Part shown: piece by piece, positions 35,574 through 47,060 of the stretch
Layout of the letters: each line of letters begins with the position of its first letter
Position numbering within the stretch: the first letter of the stretch is position 1
DNA from: Dastarcus helophoroides
Lineage: Eukaryota; Arthropoda; Insecta; Coleoptera; Bothrideridae
Length of the DNA: 64,000 nt
Direction of reading: 5' to 3'
NCBI GenBank assembly: GCA_028583605.1
Contig: CM053333.1
Span: 8,140,638 to 8,204,637, forward strand
The notes under the pieces: model-generated
Databases searched by the model: none
Seen by the model: the letters and a program-made list of their open reading frames with translations, nothing else
Told to the model about the DNA's origin: nothing
Program-made: the position numbers and the translations under genes

Positions 35574-35801
35574 AAATGAAATACAAATCTTCTTCCCTGA
35601 AACCAAGAAAGATTAAAAAACACAACAAAGGTTGCTATCATCTTCAGAGAGATAAAGTATTTCTCTGAAGATCGTAGCTTGACTATCGAAACACGTTAGA
35701 GCAACCTTTGTTGTGTCTTTTAATCTTTCTTGGTTTCAGAGGACAAGATTTGTATTTCATTTTTTGAAGATAACCAAGGACCAGTCCATTCCACTAAAAT
35801 G
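35574..35801. mobile_element. Penelope-like terminus family P2, foldback copy
   Basis: GAAATACAAATCTTCTTCCC through ACACAACAAAGGTTGC on the left is mirrored on the right by GCAACCTTTGTTGTGTC to GACAAGATTTGTATTTC. The hammerhead-like core (CTCTGAAGATCG, CTATCGAAACACGTTAGAGC) lies on the right arm. The 7-bp duplication ACTGAGA is at 35567-35573 and 35802-35808. Confidence 0.75.
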
Positions 35802-35808
35802 ACTGAGA

Positions 35809-36490
35809 GTTTTCGTAAAATAAATATCGAATATTTTCTCAATTTTAATTCTTTCTCTAACTTTTGGGTTAACATTTTAAATTTGTTTCTATTATTTTAA
35901 TTACTATAAAATTTTAAATTTTGTCTTTAAATTGAAATTTTTTCTTCTAATAATTTTGAATAATTTTACTTATTTTTTTTAAATTCAATTTTAAAATATC
36001 GACTCTTTTTATAATTCTGAATTTGTATTTAAATCTTTACTTACCTAGTTGAGACTTTTTTAGAAATTTCGACTTCTTTTTCAAAATTTAACACAAATCG
36101 TTGCTCTTATCGAAAAATTCCAAGTTTACACTTTCAGCCTTTACTTTTATCTGATAGATTTAGAAAGTTACAATTTCCAGATTTTTTAAAAAATGTTGGC
36201 TTTATTTAAGTAACTTGACTTCTTTGCAAAATTCTTGGCTTTTTCTTGAAATTTGGATTATAAGGTTGAAATTTCGAAATTGCTCGAAATATTTCTTCCT
36301 TTCTTCTCTTAAAATTGCTTCTTTAAAATAAAAATTTTACACTCTGTTGCAACTTTGCACTAAAGCATGGAAGCTAGGGATTCATTTCTATACCAAATGT
36401 AAATTTTTACAAAGTTCTAGTTTTCTCGAAAATTTCAACTCTTTTCTTAAACTTCCTGAGCATTAATAATTTCATTTTAACATTTCCTTG
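35809..36490. repeat. T-rich pseudo-satellite tract
   Basis: Degenerate TTTCGACTTCTTTTTCAAAA words; no gene. A CCTAGTTTGGAAATACTTG word at 36490 resembles the arm of the 3.9-kb palindrome. Confidence 0.5.
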
Positions 36491-36507
36491 GCCTAGTTTG
36501 GAAATAC

Positions 36508-36628
36508 TTGTTCTTCTTCTTCTTCATCTTCTTCTTCGTCTTCTTCTTCTGCTTCTTCTTCTTCTGCTTCTTCTTCTTCTGCTTCTTCTTCTTCTTCTGC
36601 TTCTTCTTCTTCTTCATCTTTTTCTTCT
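36508..36628 (-). repeat. (GAA)n microsatellite at the 3' end of the RTE-like LINE
   Basis: About 120 bp of imperfect CTT on the plus strand (GAA on minus) directly abuts the C-terminal end of the RTE-like reading frame. RTE-clade LINEs commonly end in short tandem repeats instead of poly(A), so this is probably the expanded element tail. Confidence 0.85.
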
Positions 36629-36763
36629 AGTAGATTTTGCTGATCTGTTCTTTAACCGTATTCTATGGTTGTTCTTGTGATAGCGAGTCCCATTGCCTCG
36701 CCATCTTTTGGGTGGTCTTCCAGGGGGGGGGGCGCTGTCCTTCCGGTTTTCCTTCCAGTGCAA

Positions 36764-37342
36764 GAGGGAAACGAACGCGCTGACAAACTGGCGAGGAAGG
36801 GTTCGGAGGGACAATTCGTTGGACCACAACCAACCCTTCCCCTGGCGAGATCAACGTAAGATCCCTACTTAACGAAGAAATTTATCGTTAACACAAAGCC
36901 ATATGGGCCGGCAAACTCACGCATTCATTAGAATGCCGTGCAGGGAAAGAGCAAAACTATCCCTTGAAATTTCAGGGAATAATCTCAGGAAACTTGTAGG
37001 GATTTGGACAGGTCACTGTCGATTAAACAAACACCTCAACAGAATGGGAATTATAAACGACCCGACTTGTAGAGGCTGTTTAGAAGAAGATGAGAGTGTC
37101 GAGCACGTGATGTGTCACTGCCCGGCACTAGCATCAATCAGAGGATCCACGCTGGAGGACTTTTGGCCTAGTGTGGCCAGTTTGAGCGAGGCGCATCCAA
37201 GGGACGTTCTTCAGTTTCTCAACAAGGTTGGATGGCTGAATGAATGACCAAGGACACCTCGATCACGGGAATAGCACAAAGGGCCCGGAAAGGGTGGCCT
37301 AAGTGCTGGCATAAACTTTAAGCAACCCACAACGAATCCAAA
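36764..37342 (+). mobile_element. LINE family A (RNase H type), 5'-truncated copy in the RTE-like LINE
   Basis: Flanked by an exact 15-bp duplication TTCCTTCCAGTGCAA (36749-36763, 37343-37357). The sequence starts inside the RNase H domain (EGNERADKLARKGSEG). It continues in another frame with the C-terminal zinc-finger-like region (36903-37247): NLRKLVGIWTGHCRLNKHLN, CRGCLEEDESVEHVMCHC and HPRDVLQFLNKVGW. The tail GGCCTAAGTGCTGGCATAAA to ACAACGAATCC carries no poly(A). Confidence 0.9.
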
Positions 37343-37996
37343 TTCCTTCCAGTGCAATGCGGACTAATCTGTTAGGGTCCACTCTTTTTACGTGTTCTTG
37401 CCAAAGTCTTCTTCTCTGTCTTCCCCATTTTACTATGTCTTGGACCGCACATGTTCCTCTATCATCGTTTCTTACTCGATCCCAAAGGGTCTTGCCTGCT
37501 ACTATTCTCAAGGTCTTCATTTCGGACGATCGCATCACATTCTTGGTCTTCCTGATGTCAGCTCTGGCTTCTATATCATAGATTAGCACTGGTCTTACAC
37601 ATGTTTTGTAAATGCGGGTTTTACTTTTCATTCGCATATGTTTGTTCTTCCATATAACGTCACCTAAACAGCCAGAAATTGTGACCACTTTATTGATTTG
37701 ATTTGTTAAGTCCTTTCCTAGGTTCTGGTGCTTGGTATTTGAGTTGCATTACCTGTTGTATAGGTTTGTCTTCAATTACTAGTTTACATCTGATTTGTTC
37801 CTTAGCGAAAATTATGCATTTGATTTTGTCGACGGACATGTTAAATCCTTTTGATATTTTATAAAAAGCAGCTAGTTGTCTTTGTAAGTCATTTTCTGTC
37901 TCGACTACAATAGTAGCGTCGTTCGCATAGCAGATCAAGCTTATAGTCCTGTTACTCAATTTATATCCTATTTTTAAATCTGCTACTTCTTTAATT

Positions 37997-39241
37997 ATCA
38001 TATCCATCATTGTCTGGGCATAATAAGTGCAATGAACATCTGCCCAACAGCAGCAATGGAGGCAATGCTAGGTCTAACTCCTCGCCACCTTTTAGTGAAG
38101 AGGGAGGCGACCAAAGGAGCATCAAGATTACTGCAATTAAAACAATTTAAAGAAGAAGACTTCGCTGGTCACATGGGAATCCTCAAGGAATGTAGCCCGG
38201 TAATTTTAGCAAAATCGGTTGATTACATGCAACCCCGGTACGAATTTGATCATTCCTTTGAGGCGAACTTAGGTAGCCACACTGACGCTCAATCAGTGCC
38301 TGAAGAAAAACACAAATTATATATCTGGTTTACAGATGGATCAAAGACAGCAAATGGGACTGTAGTGGGAATTTATGGCCCTAACTATAGGTTTTCTAAA
38401 GTCTTGGGAAAAGACCCAACTGTCTTTCAAACTGAAATGCATGCAATAGAACTCTGCGCCTAAGAGTGTCTTCGAAGAAGCCCGAAAGGAACAAAGATCT
38501 ACATTAACTTTGACAGCCAAGCGGCAATAAAGGCTCTCAGCAGCTGCCTTGTCAAATCTAAACTAGTTTGGGACTATCAACAAACGTTAAAGCAAATGGC
38601 TAAACACAACAGGATCAGCCTTAAGTGGGTGCCAGGGCACAAAGGAATACAAATGAAGGTGCGGACCAACTCGCTAGAGAAGGATCTGCATCATCATTTC
38701 ATGGACCTGAACCGGCTTTTGGTTTTTCTAAAAGTCAAATTAACAATGAGGTCAAAAAATGGGAAACAAAGTCAAGAATCTCCCACTGGAGATTATATCC
38801 AGGACTACGGCAGGCGAAAAGATTCATATCTGGAACGCTTGAAAAGACAAAGGTCTATTGAGAACTCAGCAAATCCGAATTGAGGATCCTAACCGGCCTC
38901 TTAACAGGACATTGCCCTATGAGGTACCAGAAAATGGGTCAGGCTGAAACAGACCTATGTCGCTTTTGCGCAGAAGCTGCGGAGTCTGCAAAACATGTGC
39001 TATGCAAGTGCGATGCGCTTGCACGCAAAAGGCACGTCCAACTTGGATGGGCGTCCTTACACCCCTCAGATGTGGAAAAACTCAATCCCAGGTCCATAAT
39101 AAACTTCTACAAGAGTTTGAACCTGGAACCTTGGAACTACATAGATCAGGGTATGCACAAAAGATCTCCTTAGGTCGAGGTGCGGGGTGGACGAAGAGAA
39201 ACACGACACGACCCATATATAATCTAATCATATCCATCATT
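37997..39241 (+). mobile_element. LINE family B (RNase H type), 5'-truncated copy in the RTE-like LINE
   Basis: The insert is 38012-39226, flanked by the 15-bp duplication ATCATATCCATCATT (37997-38011, 39227-39241). It splits the RTE-like reading exactly within its LMMDMI codons. It ends CCCATATATAATCTA without poly(A) and differs from family A at the 3' end. Confidence 0.9.
38032..39171 (+). pseudogene. RNase H domain and C-terminus of LINE family B
   Basis: The sequence starts in the region between RT and RNase H (PTAAMEAMLGLTPRHLLVKR). RNase H I follows with catalytic residues visible as FTDGS (Asp), QTEMHAIEL (Glu), NFDSQAAIKAL (Asp) and, after a frameshift, NEGADQLAREG (Asp). The core WVPGHKG is present. 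The C-terminal part has LTGLLTGHCPMRYQKMG and C-x2-C...H-x4-C (CRFCAEAAESAKHVLC). A stop after 38460 and a frameshift near 38650 break it. The domain would degrade the RNA strand during LINE reverse transcription. Confidence 0.87.
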
Positions 39242-39761
39242 AGGTTGAAGAGGAAAGGACTTAAACTGTCGCCTTGTCTGGTGCCCCCAGGTGTTGGTAT
39301 TTCTGAAGATGTTTTATTACCTATTCGTATCTTTGTTGTATTGTTCTTGTTTAGCTGCTTATTATCCTCATCATTTCTGGTGGTGTCTGGAGTTCCTTTA
39401 ATATTTTAATTACGCCATCTAATTGCACTTTATTAAATGCTTTTGGTAAGTCGATAAAGCTGGCGTATGCAGGTTTGTTTAATTCGATGGCTTGTTCTTT
39501 GATTTGTTGGATAATGAAGACATCGTCCGCGGTAGATCTGTTTCTTCTGAACCCCCCCTGTTTACCTCTTAGTTCTATAAAATCTTCAATATTTAGCAAT
39601 GAAAATTGACACTATTCTGAAATATTTTTTGAAATACCACTACGTAATATTTAAATTCTTACAACATCGTCTGCTAATAGGTTAGTAAGTAAATTATAAG
39701 GACATAAAAAAATGTAGAAAAAATAGAAAGTTTAAATTAGAAATTAGAAATTTTGCAAAAT

Positions 39762-41101
39762 GTTTGCTCTTCAAATACTCCCATAAGAAATAGTCCATAG
39801 CTGTTAAGTCTGGAGACCTGGATGGTCATTCAATAGGTCCTCTTCTACCAATCCATTTGCTTGGAAATACATCATCCAGATACTCACGGACAGGTATTGC
39901 AAAATGAGGAGGGGCACCATCTTGTTGAAACCAGATGGACATCAGCTTCGACCGGATCAGGAAACAAAATAGCTAAATCAGGAATTAGCTCTTCCTGCAA
40001 GAATTCTAAATATCCTGCCCAATTGAGATTTCATTGGAAGAAAATTGGTCCTATAACTCGATCACCAACAATCCATGCCCAAACATTGACTTTCTCGCTG
40101 GAGATTGAGTGTGGCGTTCCCTCATCCAGTGTGGGTTGTTGTTTGCCCAGTAACGACAATTTTGACGATTTAGCTTACCATTTAATATAAACGTTGATCT
40201 GAAAACAGGATATTTTCTATGCTTAAAACATTTGTGTCCAGTAGATCCATCATTTGTTCGCTAAGCTGGAGTCTTCTATCCGGATCATCTTCTAAGAGTT
40301 CATGGAGGATTGTCATTTTATAAGGATGAAATTGGATTTTCAGAATTCTTGCAACTGAAGACTGGTAATTTCCAGTTCCCTACCTATTTAACTAGAGGGA
40401 ACATGAGGATTTTCTTGGACAGATTAATTTTGACGTCTTCATTGAGCGCATTTTGACAGGGATTACTTGTTTTTCTTAAATGCCCATTTTCCCGAGACTG
40501 TCTTTCAATCTTGCTTACGGTACTTTGCGATATGGGTGGTAAATCAGGATACTTCTCTCTGAATAAACGAATAGCTTCATTTTATTTTCTTGTTCTATCT
40601 CCGTAGCCAATCATTATTAAAATTTCAATCTTGTGGGTTCAGTTAAATACGGCATTTTGGTCGATTTTTTGATAAATGGTGTTTCTCACTAAACGACAAA
40701 CTAATACCCTCTTCGATCAATACTCTTCTCATTTGTTTTTATTAACTTTTTTTACTAGATTGTGATAAGACGTCTACCCAGTTTGACAAAAAATGTCAAA
40801 TGAATACCTTCTGATAAGAGATTTTTAAAATTTATGAAAATTGTACCAAATTGAATCAGTTTTCCTGATTTTTCGAATTAATTACTAAATTTGTAAATAT
40901 CTAATGATAAAGAAAAAAAAATTGAGATTTGGTACACATGTGAACTTGATATACCCTTTAAGAATAGTCAAGAAAAAAAAAGGATTGCCATTTAAAAAAT
41001 TGTCGATACATCAAAAAAATTAAAATTTTAATAATTAGTCCGAGCATATTTCCGAAAAAAACACTGTCTTTGATTTCCTGAATTTATTCCAAGCTACAGA
41101 C
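39762..41101 (-). mobile_element. Long-TIR element, copy 3, truncated at its 3' end
   Basis: The right end (reverse GTCTGTAGCTTGGAATAAAT, then TA at 41102-41103) is intact, but homology to copies 1 and 2 stops near 39762 without the other TIR. Degenerate transposase sequence on the minus strand includes the helix-turn-helix (about 40700-40450) and SEGTPHSISSE/GGAPPHFAIPVREYLDD-like catalytic pieces (40190-39850). It has several deletions. Confidence 0.82.
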
Positions 41102-41103
41102 TA

Positions 41104-42560
41104 GCACTGATTTGTATATGCTAGGAATTTAAACTGTTTTTATTGGGCAAATTCGTGGACGTTTGAAAGGACGTATTAAAAGATGACGTAGAGCTTACAA
41201 GGATGCGGCATTTAACCACTAAAACATTGAGGGAGGGTGGGTTTCTTGCTCTCCTCCCGGAGAACTAGAACATGAAATTTCACCAAAACGTTGCGGATTA
41301 GGACAGCATTCTATTACGTAAAATAAGGATAAAGGGTTTCTACGATTTATTTATCTTTTTTTCACATCATAAAAATTAAGATATGTATTTAGAAATTTAG
41401 GCCACGCTTGTGTTTGTCCCTCGGTAATGGACTGCCATCACGATACAAGAATAACTTGTATCATGGACTGCCATTGTTAGCGTTATTTCATCTCGGATGT
41501 ATTTATGGGTCTACAGGGCGCCACACGTAAACCTACTTTGATATTACTATTATGTATGTATTTCTTAACTTACCTTATTGGAACGTAAAATAAACTTTAC
41601 TTTGCACGTGCAAATTATGCCAATTAATTAGTGGTTTTTTGTTATTAGAACGAAGCTCAAGAAATAAGATGATTTCTCATATTTACGTCTCGTCATTGGA
41701 ATCTCCTACAGACAGAATCAGTTAAAGAATAAAAAATTTCATTGCAATATTTTTGTAAAACCAAATTTAAAATACAGCCAAACCTCCCTACAGCGAACTT
41801 CCATATACCAGCATATGGTATCTACCCAAGTCCTCTAAATAATGAACTTTTTCACGGAACGCCGCATTATAAGAAAATATACGGGTAAAATTACCTCCAT
41901 TTAACGAACACAATGCCTCCCTTCAGAGAATTTTTGAACCAAGATATTCCAAGGTTAATTAGTTTTAATTGCCTTCCGTTCACAGAAAATTCTTAGTTTT
42001 TGAACGCCTCATGCTCATAACTTTTTTACTCGTAAGCATGAAGAGGATTTTCTTTTTCAGTTGAAGAATAAAGTTGCAAAAATAATTGATACCGGAGCAG
42101 GAATAATTCAAGTTTCCCGCTCTTACTCTCACTCTGACGCCGCTAGATGGATCCAAGCACTAGGCATTGACCAATACATTTCCATCCCCGACGATTCACG
42201 ATCGACCAACGGAAAACACCACGAGGAGGGTTGGTCATTAAGCACCCTTGCTTGACTCACTCTCTCCGAGTTCCACCACCGAACGAAGAACACCTATCCG
42301 AGAATTCTGAACACGTGCCTAGTGCTTCGACCGTTAATTTGCTTTAAGATTATTTACCCGATTAATCTAATAGTGCCACGGCGAAAACTCCAGCTAAAAC
42401 TCGAGTTTTAGCTGTGGTTATCTTCGTATACCCGCTTGTTCCTTTCCTTATCTTCCCTTCACTCACCACGCTTTATTTACGCGTTTTATTTTATTTTATT
42501 TTTAATAATTTATACCGAGTAAGGTATAATAATGTCATTAACATTCAGCAAAAATGTTCA
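41104..42560. other. Intron sequence with a pogo/Tigger-like end and a palindrome
   Basis: TA followed by CAGCCAAACCTCCCTACAGC at 41773-41794 resembles a pogo/Tigger terminus, but no partner end was found. A 195-bp ORF at 42061-42255 in more balanced composition (ending GWSLSTLA) has no family I recognise. Confidence 0.4.
42391..42414. repeat. Perfect 24-bp palindrome
   Basis: CAGCTAAAACTC is followed directly by its exact reverse complement. Confidence 0.9.
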
Positions 42561-43040
42561 AGTGATCAATAGTATTGAGCAGGCTTTAGAAAAAAAAAAG
42601 ACATCGCCAACAAGTGTATATGTTGCCCATACCTTAAAGATTTTGGTACCTAAATGTCAATAAATTGCAAGTTTGACACTTGTTGGACTTAATGGATAAC
42701 TTTTGGTGGGCATTAATTCACGAGTTAATTTGATTGTGTGATGAAAACTGGTGTTTTAAAGGATTTTATAGTGATACATTTAGTTGTTTTATTGACTTTA
42801 TTGTTTCATATTTTCTGGACATTTTAGAGTGTGTTTTTAGAAAAGTGAGTATAAATTTATATACTTTTTTCGGAAAATTTTTCTGGAGAGCGTTTCTCGA
42901 AGTGAATGTTTTTTTCAGATGGGAAAGACAAAAGATAATCTTCGAACCAAATTTCCGAAAGTTTCGACCCTTCCAAGGAATACTGTCTACTCCCAAAGTA
43001 AAATATCGACTTTACCTACGTTTCTGTTGCCACTCTTAAC

Positions 43041-44142
43041 CAGTGGCGGCTGGTGACTTTTTAACAGGTGATGCGCAGATGCAAAAGTATTAGTAGTTTA
43101 GTTAGAGTTTAAATGACTCCAGTGCCATAGCAAGGTATTAAATTTAAGAGAAACAAAAGTGTTACAAAAGGTGTGATATTTAATAGTATTTTTACGAATT
43201 TAATTTAAATGAATCTTATAACCTCCAAAATATTTCTGGGTTAACATCTCTAAATTATTTTCATTGAGTACAAAAAAAAACATTATCGACATTTCTGAGC
43301 CCCTTTAAAGTACTCTGTACGGTTGGACGTCGTTACGGTTCTGGGTTACTTAATTAAAATTGTTTGCTTTCATAGGAATAAAATTATATTACTTTTTCAT
43401 GAAAACTGCATTTTAAAATAAAATATACTTTATTACAACATTCTAATTAAACTTTACAAAAACACACAAAAAATATTTTTTTTAAACAAAATCCGCTCTA
43501 CGATCTTTTAAAGAAATAAAGTGTTCATTACTTTCCCATCAAAATTGTTTAAATTCAAATTTACAAATTAATAATTATATTCTAGAATGGGTACTGCCAC
43601 GGTCGTCTTAGGTTAGATAAAGTCGGCCGTGGTACTGCGATCTCTTTGTGAATATCGGTACTATTGGCAATTAAGTCTGTAAGCGGCACAATTAACAATC
43701 GCAATCAGATCAGCCGGCACCTACGCATTTAGCATCATAAAGCGTAAGTACATACTTCAAACACTGACTCGTTCACAATTTGGCAATAGCGCATAAGCGC
43801 GGAGCGGCGTTCCCCGGGCTAGCTTTAACGTGGTGTTCTGTAAATTATTTCTCCGTATCCCGTGGAGGCCATTGATAGGCATCGCACGGCAGCCACGCTA
43901 GGTGCATAATTCTGCGCGCACCAACCTATTTAAATTTCCTTATAATATTTGATATAATGGAATCGAAACGTGTGCGTACTTTATTCCAAGTCACTCACAA
44001 GTATTATTTGTTAATTAGTATATCATTATTTTGTGTTTAAAAATGTGATAAATCCAAGTCTTTTATATTAAACCGAAAAAAATAGATCGCTCATTTCACG
44101 AGGACCGCGCGCTCTTGCCCTCTTTAAGACCAGCCGCCACTG
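43041..44142. mobile_element. hAT-type non-autonomous element, copy 1
   Basis: CAGTGGCGGCTGGTGAC at the left and its inverse GACCAGCCGCCACTG at the right are flanked by CTCTTAAC and CTGTTAAC (8 bp, one mismatch), as in hAT elements. No transposase. A second copy is at 60951-61899. Confidence 0.87.
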
Positions 44143-44263
44143 CTGTTAACAGAATTAAAGCAAAAATAATGAAAAAAGAGAGTATTCAAACGAAACGTGT
44201 TGGGAGTTGTGGTCGAAAATATTCAAAAACACCACGAGGTTATAGAAAAATAAGAGTTATTTG

Positions 44264-44543
44264 TTTTTTTTTGGTGGAATGGACTGGCCCTTGGTTATCT
44301 TTAAAAATTGAAATACAAATTTAGTCCCCTAAAACCAAGAAAGATTAAAAAACACAACGAAGGTTGCTTTAACGCGTTTCGACAACCAAGCTATTATCTT
44401 TATAGAGATACTAATAGCGGTATCTCTATTATCCCTTTCAAGATGATAGTTTGTCTGTCGAAACGCGTTAGAGCAACCTTTGTTGTTTTTTAATTTTTCT
44501 TGGTTTCATGGGACAAGATTTGTATTTCAATTTTTTAAAGAGA
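44264..44543. mobile_element. Penelope-like terminus family P2, foldback copy
   Basis: The left arm GAAATACAAATTTAGTCCCC to CGAAGGTTGCTTTAACGCG mirrors the right arm CGCGTTAGAGCAACCTTTG to GACAAGATTTGTATTTC. The 6-bp duplication TATTTG flanks it (44258-44263, 44544-44549). The right arm has a degraded hammerhead-like core (AAGATGATAGTTTG, CTGTCGAAACGCGTT). Confidence 0.75.
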
Positions 44544-45185
44544 TATTTGATTGGAAAACCGAAGCAAAAGCAGTAAAATGCTAAAAAATTGGTCCAAGAC
44601 TCAGGACCAATGATTGGATTTGTTTAAGAGAACCGTTCACAGACTTCTACAAGAGCAAAGTTTCAAGTGTTGCGGGTCAGTAAAAAAACCAAGAGTGACC
44701 AAAACTATAAAGAAAAAGCGGTTGGAATGGATTGGAAGTCATCGCCATGTGCTTTCAGAAGATCGGAAAAAAATAATATTGGTCAAAAATTTAATATACT
44801 GAAATAATAATATGATTTTTGTTGTTGAAGGTTTGTTTTTCTGATGAGTCGACGTTCCAAAATCAGATAGATAAATCGTCATTTGTTCGAGGATGCTCAG
44901 GAGAAAAATATCACAAAAGCTGCATTGTTCAAAGAGTAAAACACCTTCTCAGCGCATAATGGTGTGGTCAATCATTTCAGGACAAAATACTGGCCGACTC
45001 TATGTAGTAGAAGGAACCATGCGCGAGGATAAATACATTAAAATTTTGAGGACAAAAATGCTGCCGCAACTGGGGAAATTGTTTCCATATGATGAATTTT
45101 TGTTTATGTGTGACTCAACCAAGACTTTGCCAGAAGGCAAAATCTGTATCAGTCTTCCTAGAAAGCGAAAATATTGGAGTTTTGC

Positions 45186-46702
45186 CATCTGTAACTCAGC
45201 TATGGAAAAACATGGTGAGGCTAGGATTGTGGCATTAGATATCTCAAAGGCTTTCGACAGAGTCTGGCACCGATCTCTTCTCGCCAAATTAACATCTTAT
45301 AGTCTTCCCCCTGGACTCTGGTTAACAACTATCGCCCTATATCTTTGTTACCCGTTATATCTAAAGTGATGGAAAAGGTTATCAACATCGAGATTCTCAA
45401 ATATCTGGAGAAAAATAGAATCATCTCCAACAGGCAATACGGTTTTAGACAACAACATTCCACTGGCGATCTACTGGCATATGTTACTCATATCTGTACC
45501 TCAGCTATGGAAAAATATGGTGAGGCTAGGATTGCGGCATTAGATATCTCAAAGGCTTTCGACAGAGTCTGGCACCGATCTCTTCTCGCCAAATTAACAT
45601 CTTATAGTCTTCCCTCTGGACTCTGTCATTTGATATCCAATTTTCTCGCTGGCAGATCTCCTCAGGTCGTCGTTGATGGCATCTCATCCGAGACATTTGC
45701 GATTAACGCATGGGTACCTCAGGTGTCTGTTCTGTCTCCTACTCTATTTATGTTACACATAAACGATCTCTTAGCTTCAACTTCCAATTCTACATTCAGC
45801 TGCGCAAATGATAGTAACCTTGTGTCATCTTTTTTCTCCGACAAACCATTATCTATTGCTGCTTTAGATCGACTGAGGAAACAGCAGATGATTAATCGGG
45901 ATCTCGAGATTATTCTGGAGTGGGGAAAGAACAATTTGGACGACTTCAACGCTTCAAAAACTCAGGCCGCGGTTTTCTCTAAGAAATCATCATCAAGGGA
46001 TAATGCAACAAACATACTAATGGACAGTAAAATCCTTCCGATGGGATCTAATCTATCTATCCTAGGAGTGAATGCGAGCACTAACTTCTCTTGGGACGAT
46101 CATGTGCGTGCCATTGCCAAATCCGCCTCTCAGAAGCTAAGCTTTCTTTTTAGAGCAAAGAATTACTTGACATCTCATCAGCTACTTACATTTAACAAAG
46201 CTCAAGTTAGGGTAATACTAGCCAATACTGTTCTCATGTTTGGAGGTCAACTCCAAAGCACATTTTAGCTCTCTTGGATTCAATTGAAAGAAGAGCGATT
46301 CGCCTAATTGATGACGATAGTCTGACCGATTCTCTCGAAACACTAGAGCACAGGCGTATGGTTGGTGACTTGTTTCTTTTCTACAAGTACTATCATGGAA
46401 GATGCTCGCAGGAACCAAAAGGATTGATCCCTCCAGGGGTAAGATTCTTGACGCGTACTAGACAGTCGGAGACAGCAAATTTCTGTGCGGTCCAGCTTGA
46501 CACAGTGAGGACTTCTCTCTAGGAATACTCTTTTTTCTATAGAACTGCCAAACTATGGACTCGCTACCGAAAAGAATTTTCCCCAAAAATTACAACCTAT
46601 CCTTGGATAGATGGCGGTTTATCGCCATCTATTCTTGTTTCCGCATCCTACTCGCAGTGCTTTGAAAGCATAGTGGGGTTACCCTTTGCGAATGGATTAA
46701 AC
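45186..46702 (+). mobile_element. Jockey/CR1-like LINE (family C), 5'-truncated
   Basis: It starts within the RT domain and ends GGATTAAACTTTAAACAAA. It lacks RNase H. The first ~137 bp duplicate a later segment out of order (305-bp step), so the 5' region is a rearranged tandem duplication. A longer copy lies on the minus strand at 57508-59735. Confidence 0.85.
45345..46522 (+). pseudogene. Reverse transcriptase of LINE family C
   Basis: The 45345-46268 ORF holds LPVISKVMEKVINIEIL, YGFRQQHSTGDLLAY, ALDISKAFDRVWH (first catalytic Asp), VPQVSVLSPTLFMLHINDL and SCANDSNLV, where the YADD box has become CAND. The thumb continues to LITFNKAQVRVILANTVLMF-like sequence. A stop near 46266 precedes the C-terminal part (46274-46522) with RRAIRLIDDDSLTDSLETLE. 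The lost YADD Asp and early stops show it is inactive. Confidence 0.85.
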
Positions 46703-47060
46703 TTTAAACAAAATGGCCTCGAAACTCAATAGAAAATCTTTGGGAACTAACAAAGAGGAGAATTTCCATGGAAATTATAGGAAATAAACAATTGATTGAA
46801 AAATGAATTGAAGTTTAGCATTATAGTGAAAAACTTAAAGAAAATATTTTAAAGTGTATAGAAAGTATGCCGCGAAGAATTAAGGTCCTTGTTGCAGCTA
46901 AAGGAGACATTACAAAATATTAAATATTTCTCTGTTTATTAACAAAAGTCATTAAAATTTTATTTAAAAAATAATTAGTTTTTGTGGTTGCTTTGTATAT
47001 AATTTAAACTCAAAAAAGCTTCAAAATTAAAGTGCTTCTAATAATATGGTCACCCACTGT

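Larger units (their letters stand above)
36640..39599 (-). pseudogene. RTE-like reverse transcriptase, C-terminal part, interrupted
   Basis: From 39599 leftward: KQGGFRRNRSTADDVFI and FIDLPKAFNKV (RT fingers/palm, first catalytic Asp). After the 1.2-kb insertion come LMMDMIIKEV, then CYANDATIVVE, where the catalytic YADD box reads YAND. Next are the thumb and linker with SEMKTLRIVAGKTLWDRVRN and DIVKWGRQRRRLWQEHVKR (37688-37360). After the second insertion, ALEGKPEGQRPP and PKRW are the characteristic RTE C-terminus (about 36760-36700). The lost Asp and several frame breaks show it is dead. Confidence 0.85.
36629..39603 (-). mobile_element. RTE-like LINE, 5'-truncated, split by two nested LINEs
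   Basis: Element pieces on the minus strand are 39603-39227, 38011-37358 and 36763-36629. Removing the insertions at 38012-39226 and 36764-37342, with one copy of each 15-bp duplication, joins the reading frame. The 5' end breaks off inside the reverse-transcriptase domain at about 39603. The 3' end runs into the (GAA)n tract. Confidence 0.87.
42919..46923 (+). pseudogene. Tc1-like transposase, broken into four parts
   Basis: MGKTKDNLRTKFPK is the N-terminal start. After the hAT come ESIQTKRVGSCGRKYSKTPR (paired-like DNA-binding linker). After the P2 insertion come RTVHRLLQEQSFKC, a frameshifted SDESTFQNQ (first catalytic Asp, about 44842), MVWSIISGQNTGRLYVVEG and FLFMCDS (second Asp). Following the LINE, NSIENLWELTKRRISME and VLVAAKGDITKY to the stop at 46921. 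The PDLNP segment before the third acidic residue appears lost at the LINE junction. Non-functional. Confidence 0.82.
42919..47060 (+). mobile_element. Tc1-like transposon carrying three nested insertions
   Basis: Transposase pieces at 42919-43040, 44151-44263, 44544-45185 and 46703-46923 are in order on the plus strand. They are separated by a hAT (43041-44142), a Penelope-like terminus (44264-44543) and a Jockey/CR1-like LINE (45186-46702). The right end CACCCACTGTA at 47050-47060 fits a Tc1-type terminus (TACAGTGGGTGACC read in reverse). I could not find the left TIR, so the left limit is the start of coding similarity. Confidence 0.78.

Noticed and set aside
36498..36680. Poly-leucine ORF of 60 residues
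   Set aside because: It is a translation of the (CTT)n tract at the tail of the RTE-like LINE, not a gene.
42061..42255. 64-codon ORF in balanced composition (KVAKIIDTGAGIIQVSRSYS)
   Set aside because: No family recognised, no splice or promoter context; kept only as a note in the intergenic entry.
43041..44142. Host promoter or CpG feature because of a GC-rich word cluster around 43800-43900
   Set aside because: The sequence recurs at 61580-61700 within a second hAT copy, so it is element-internal.
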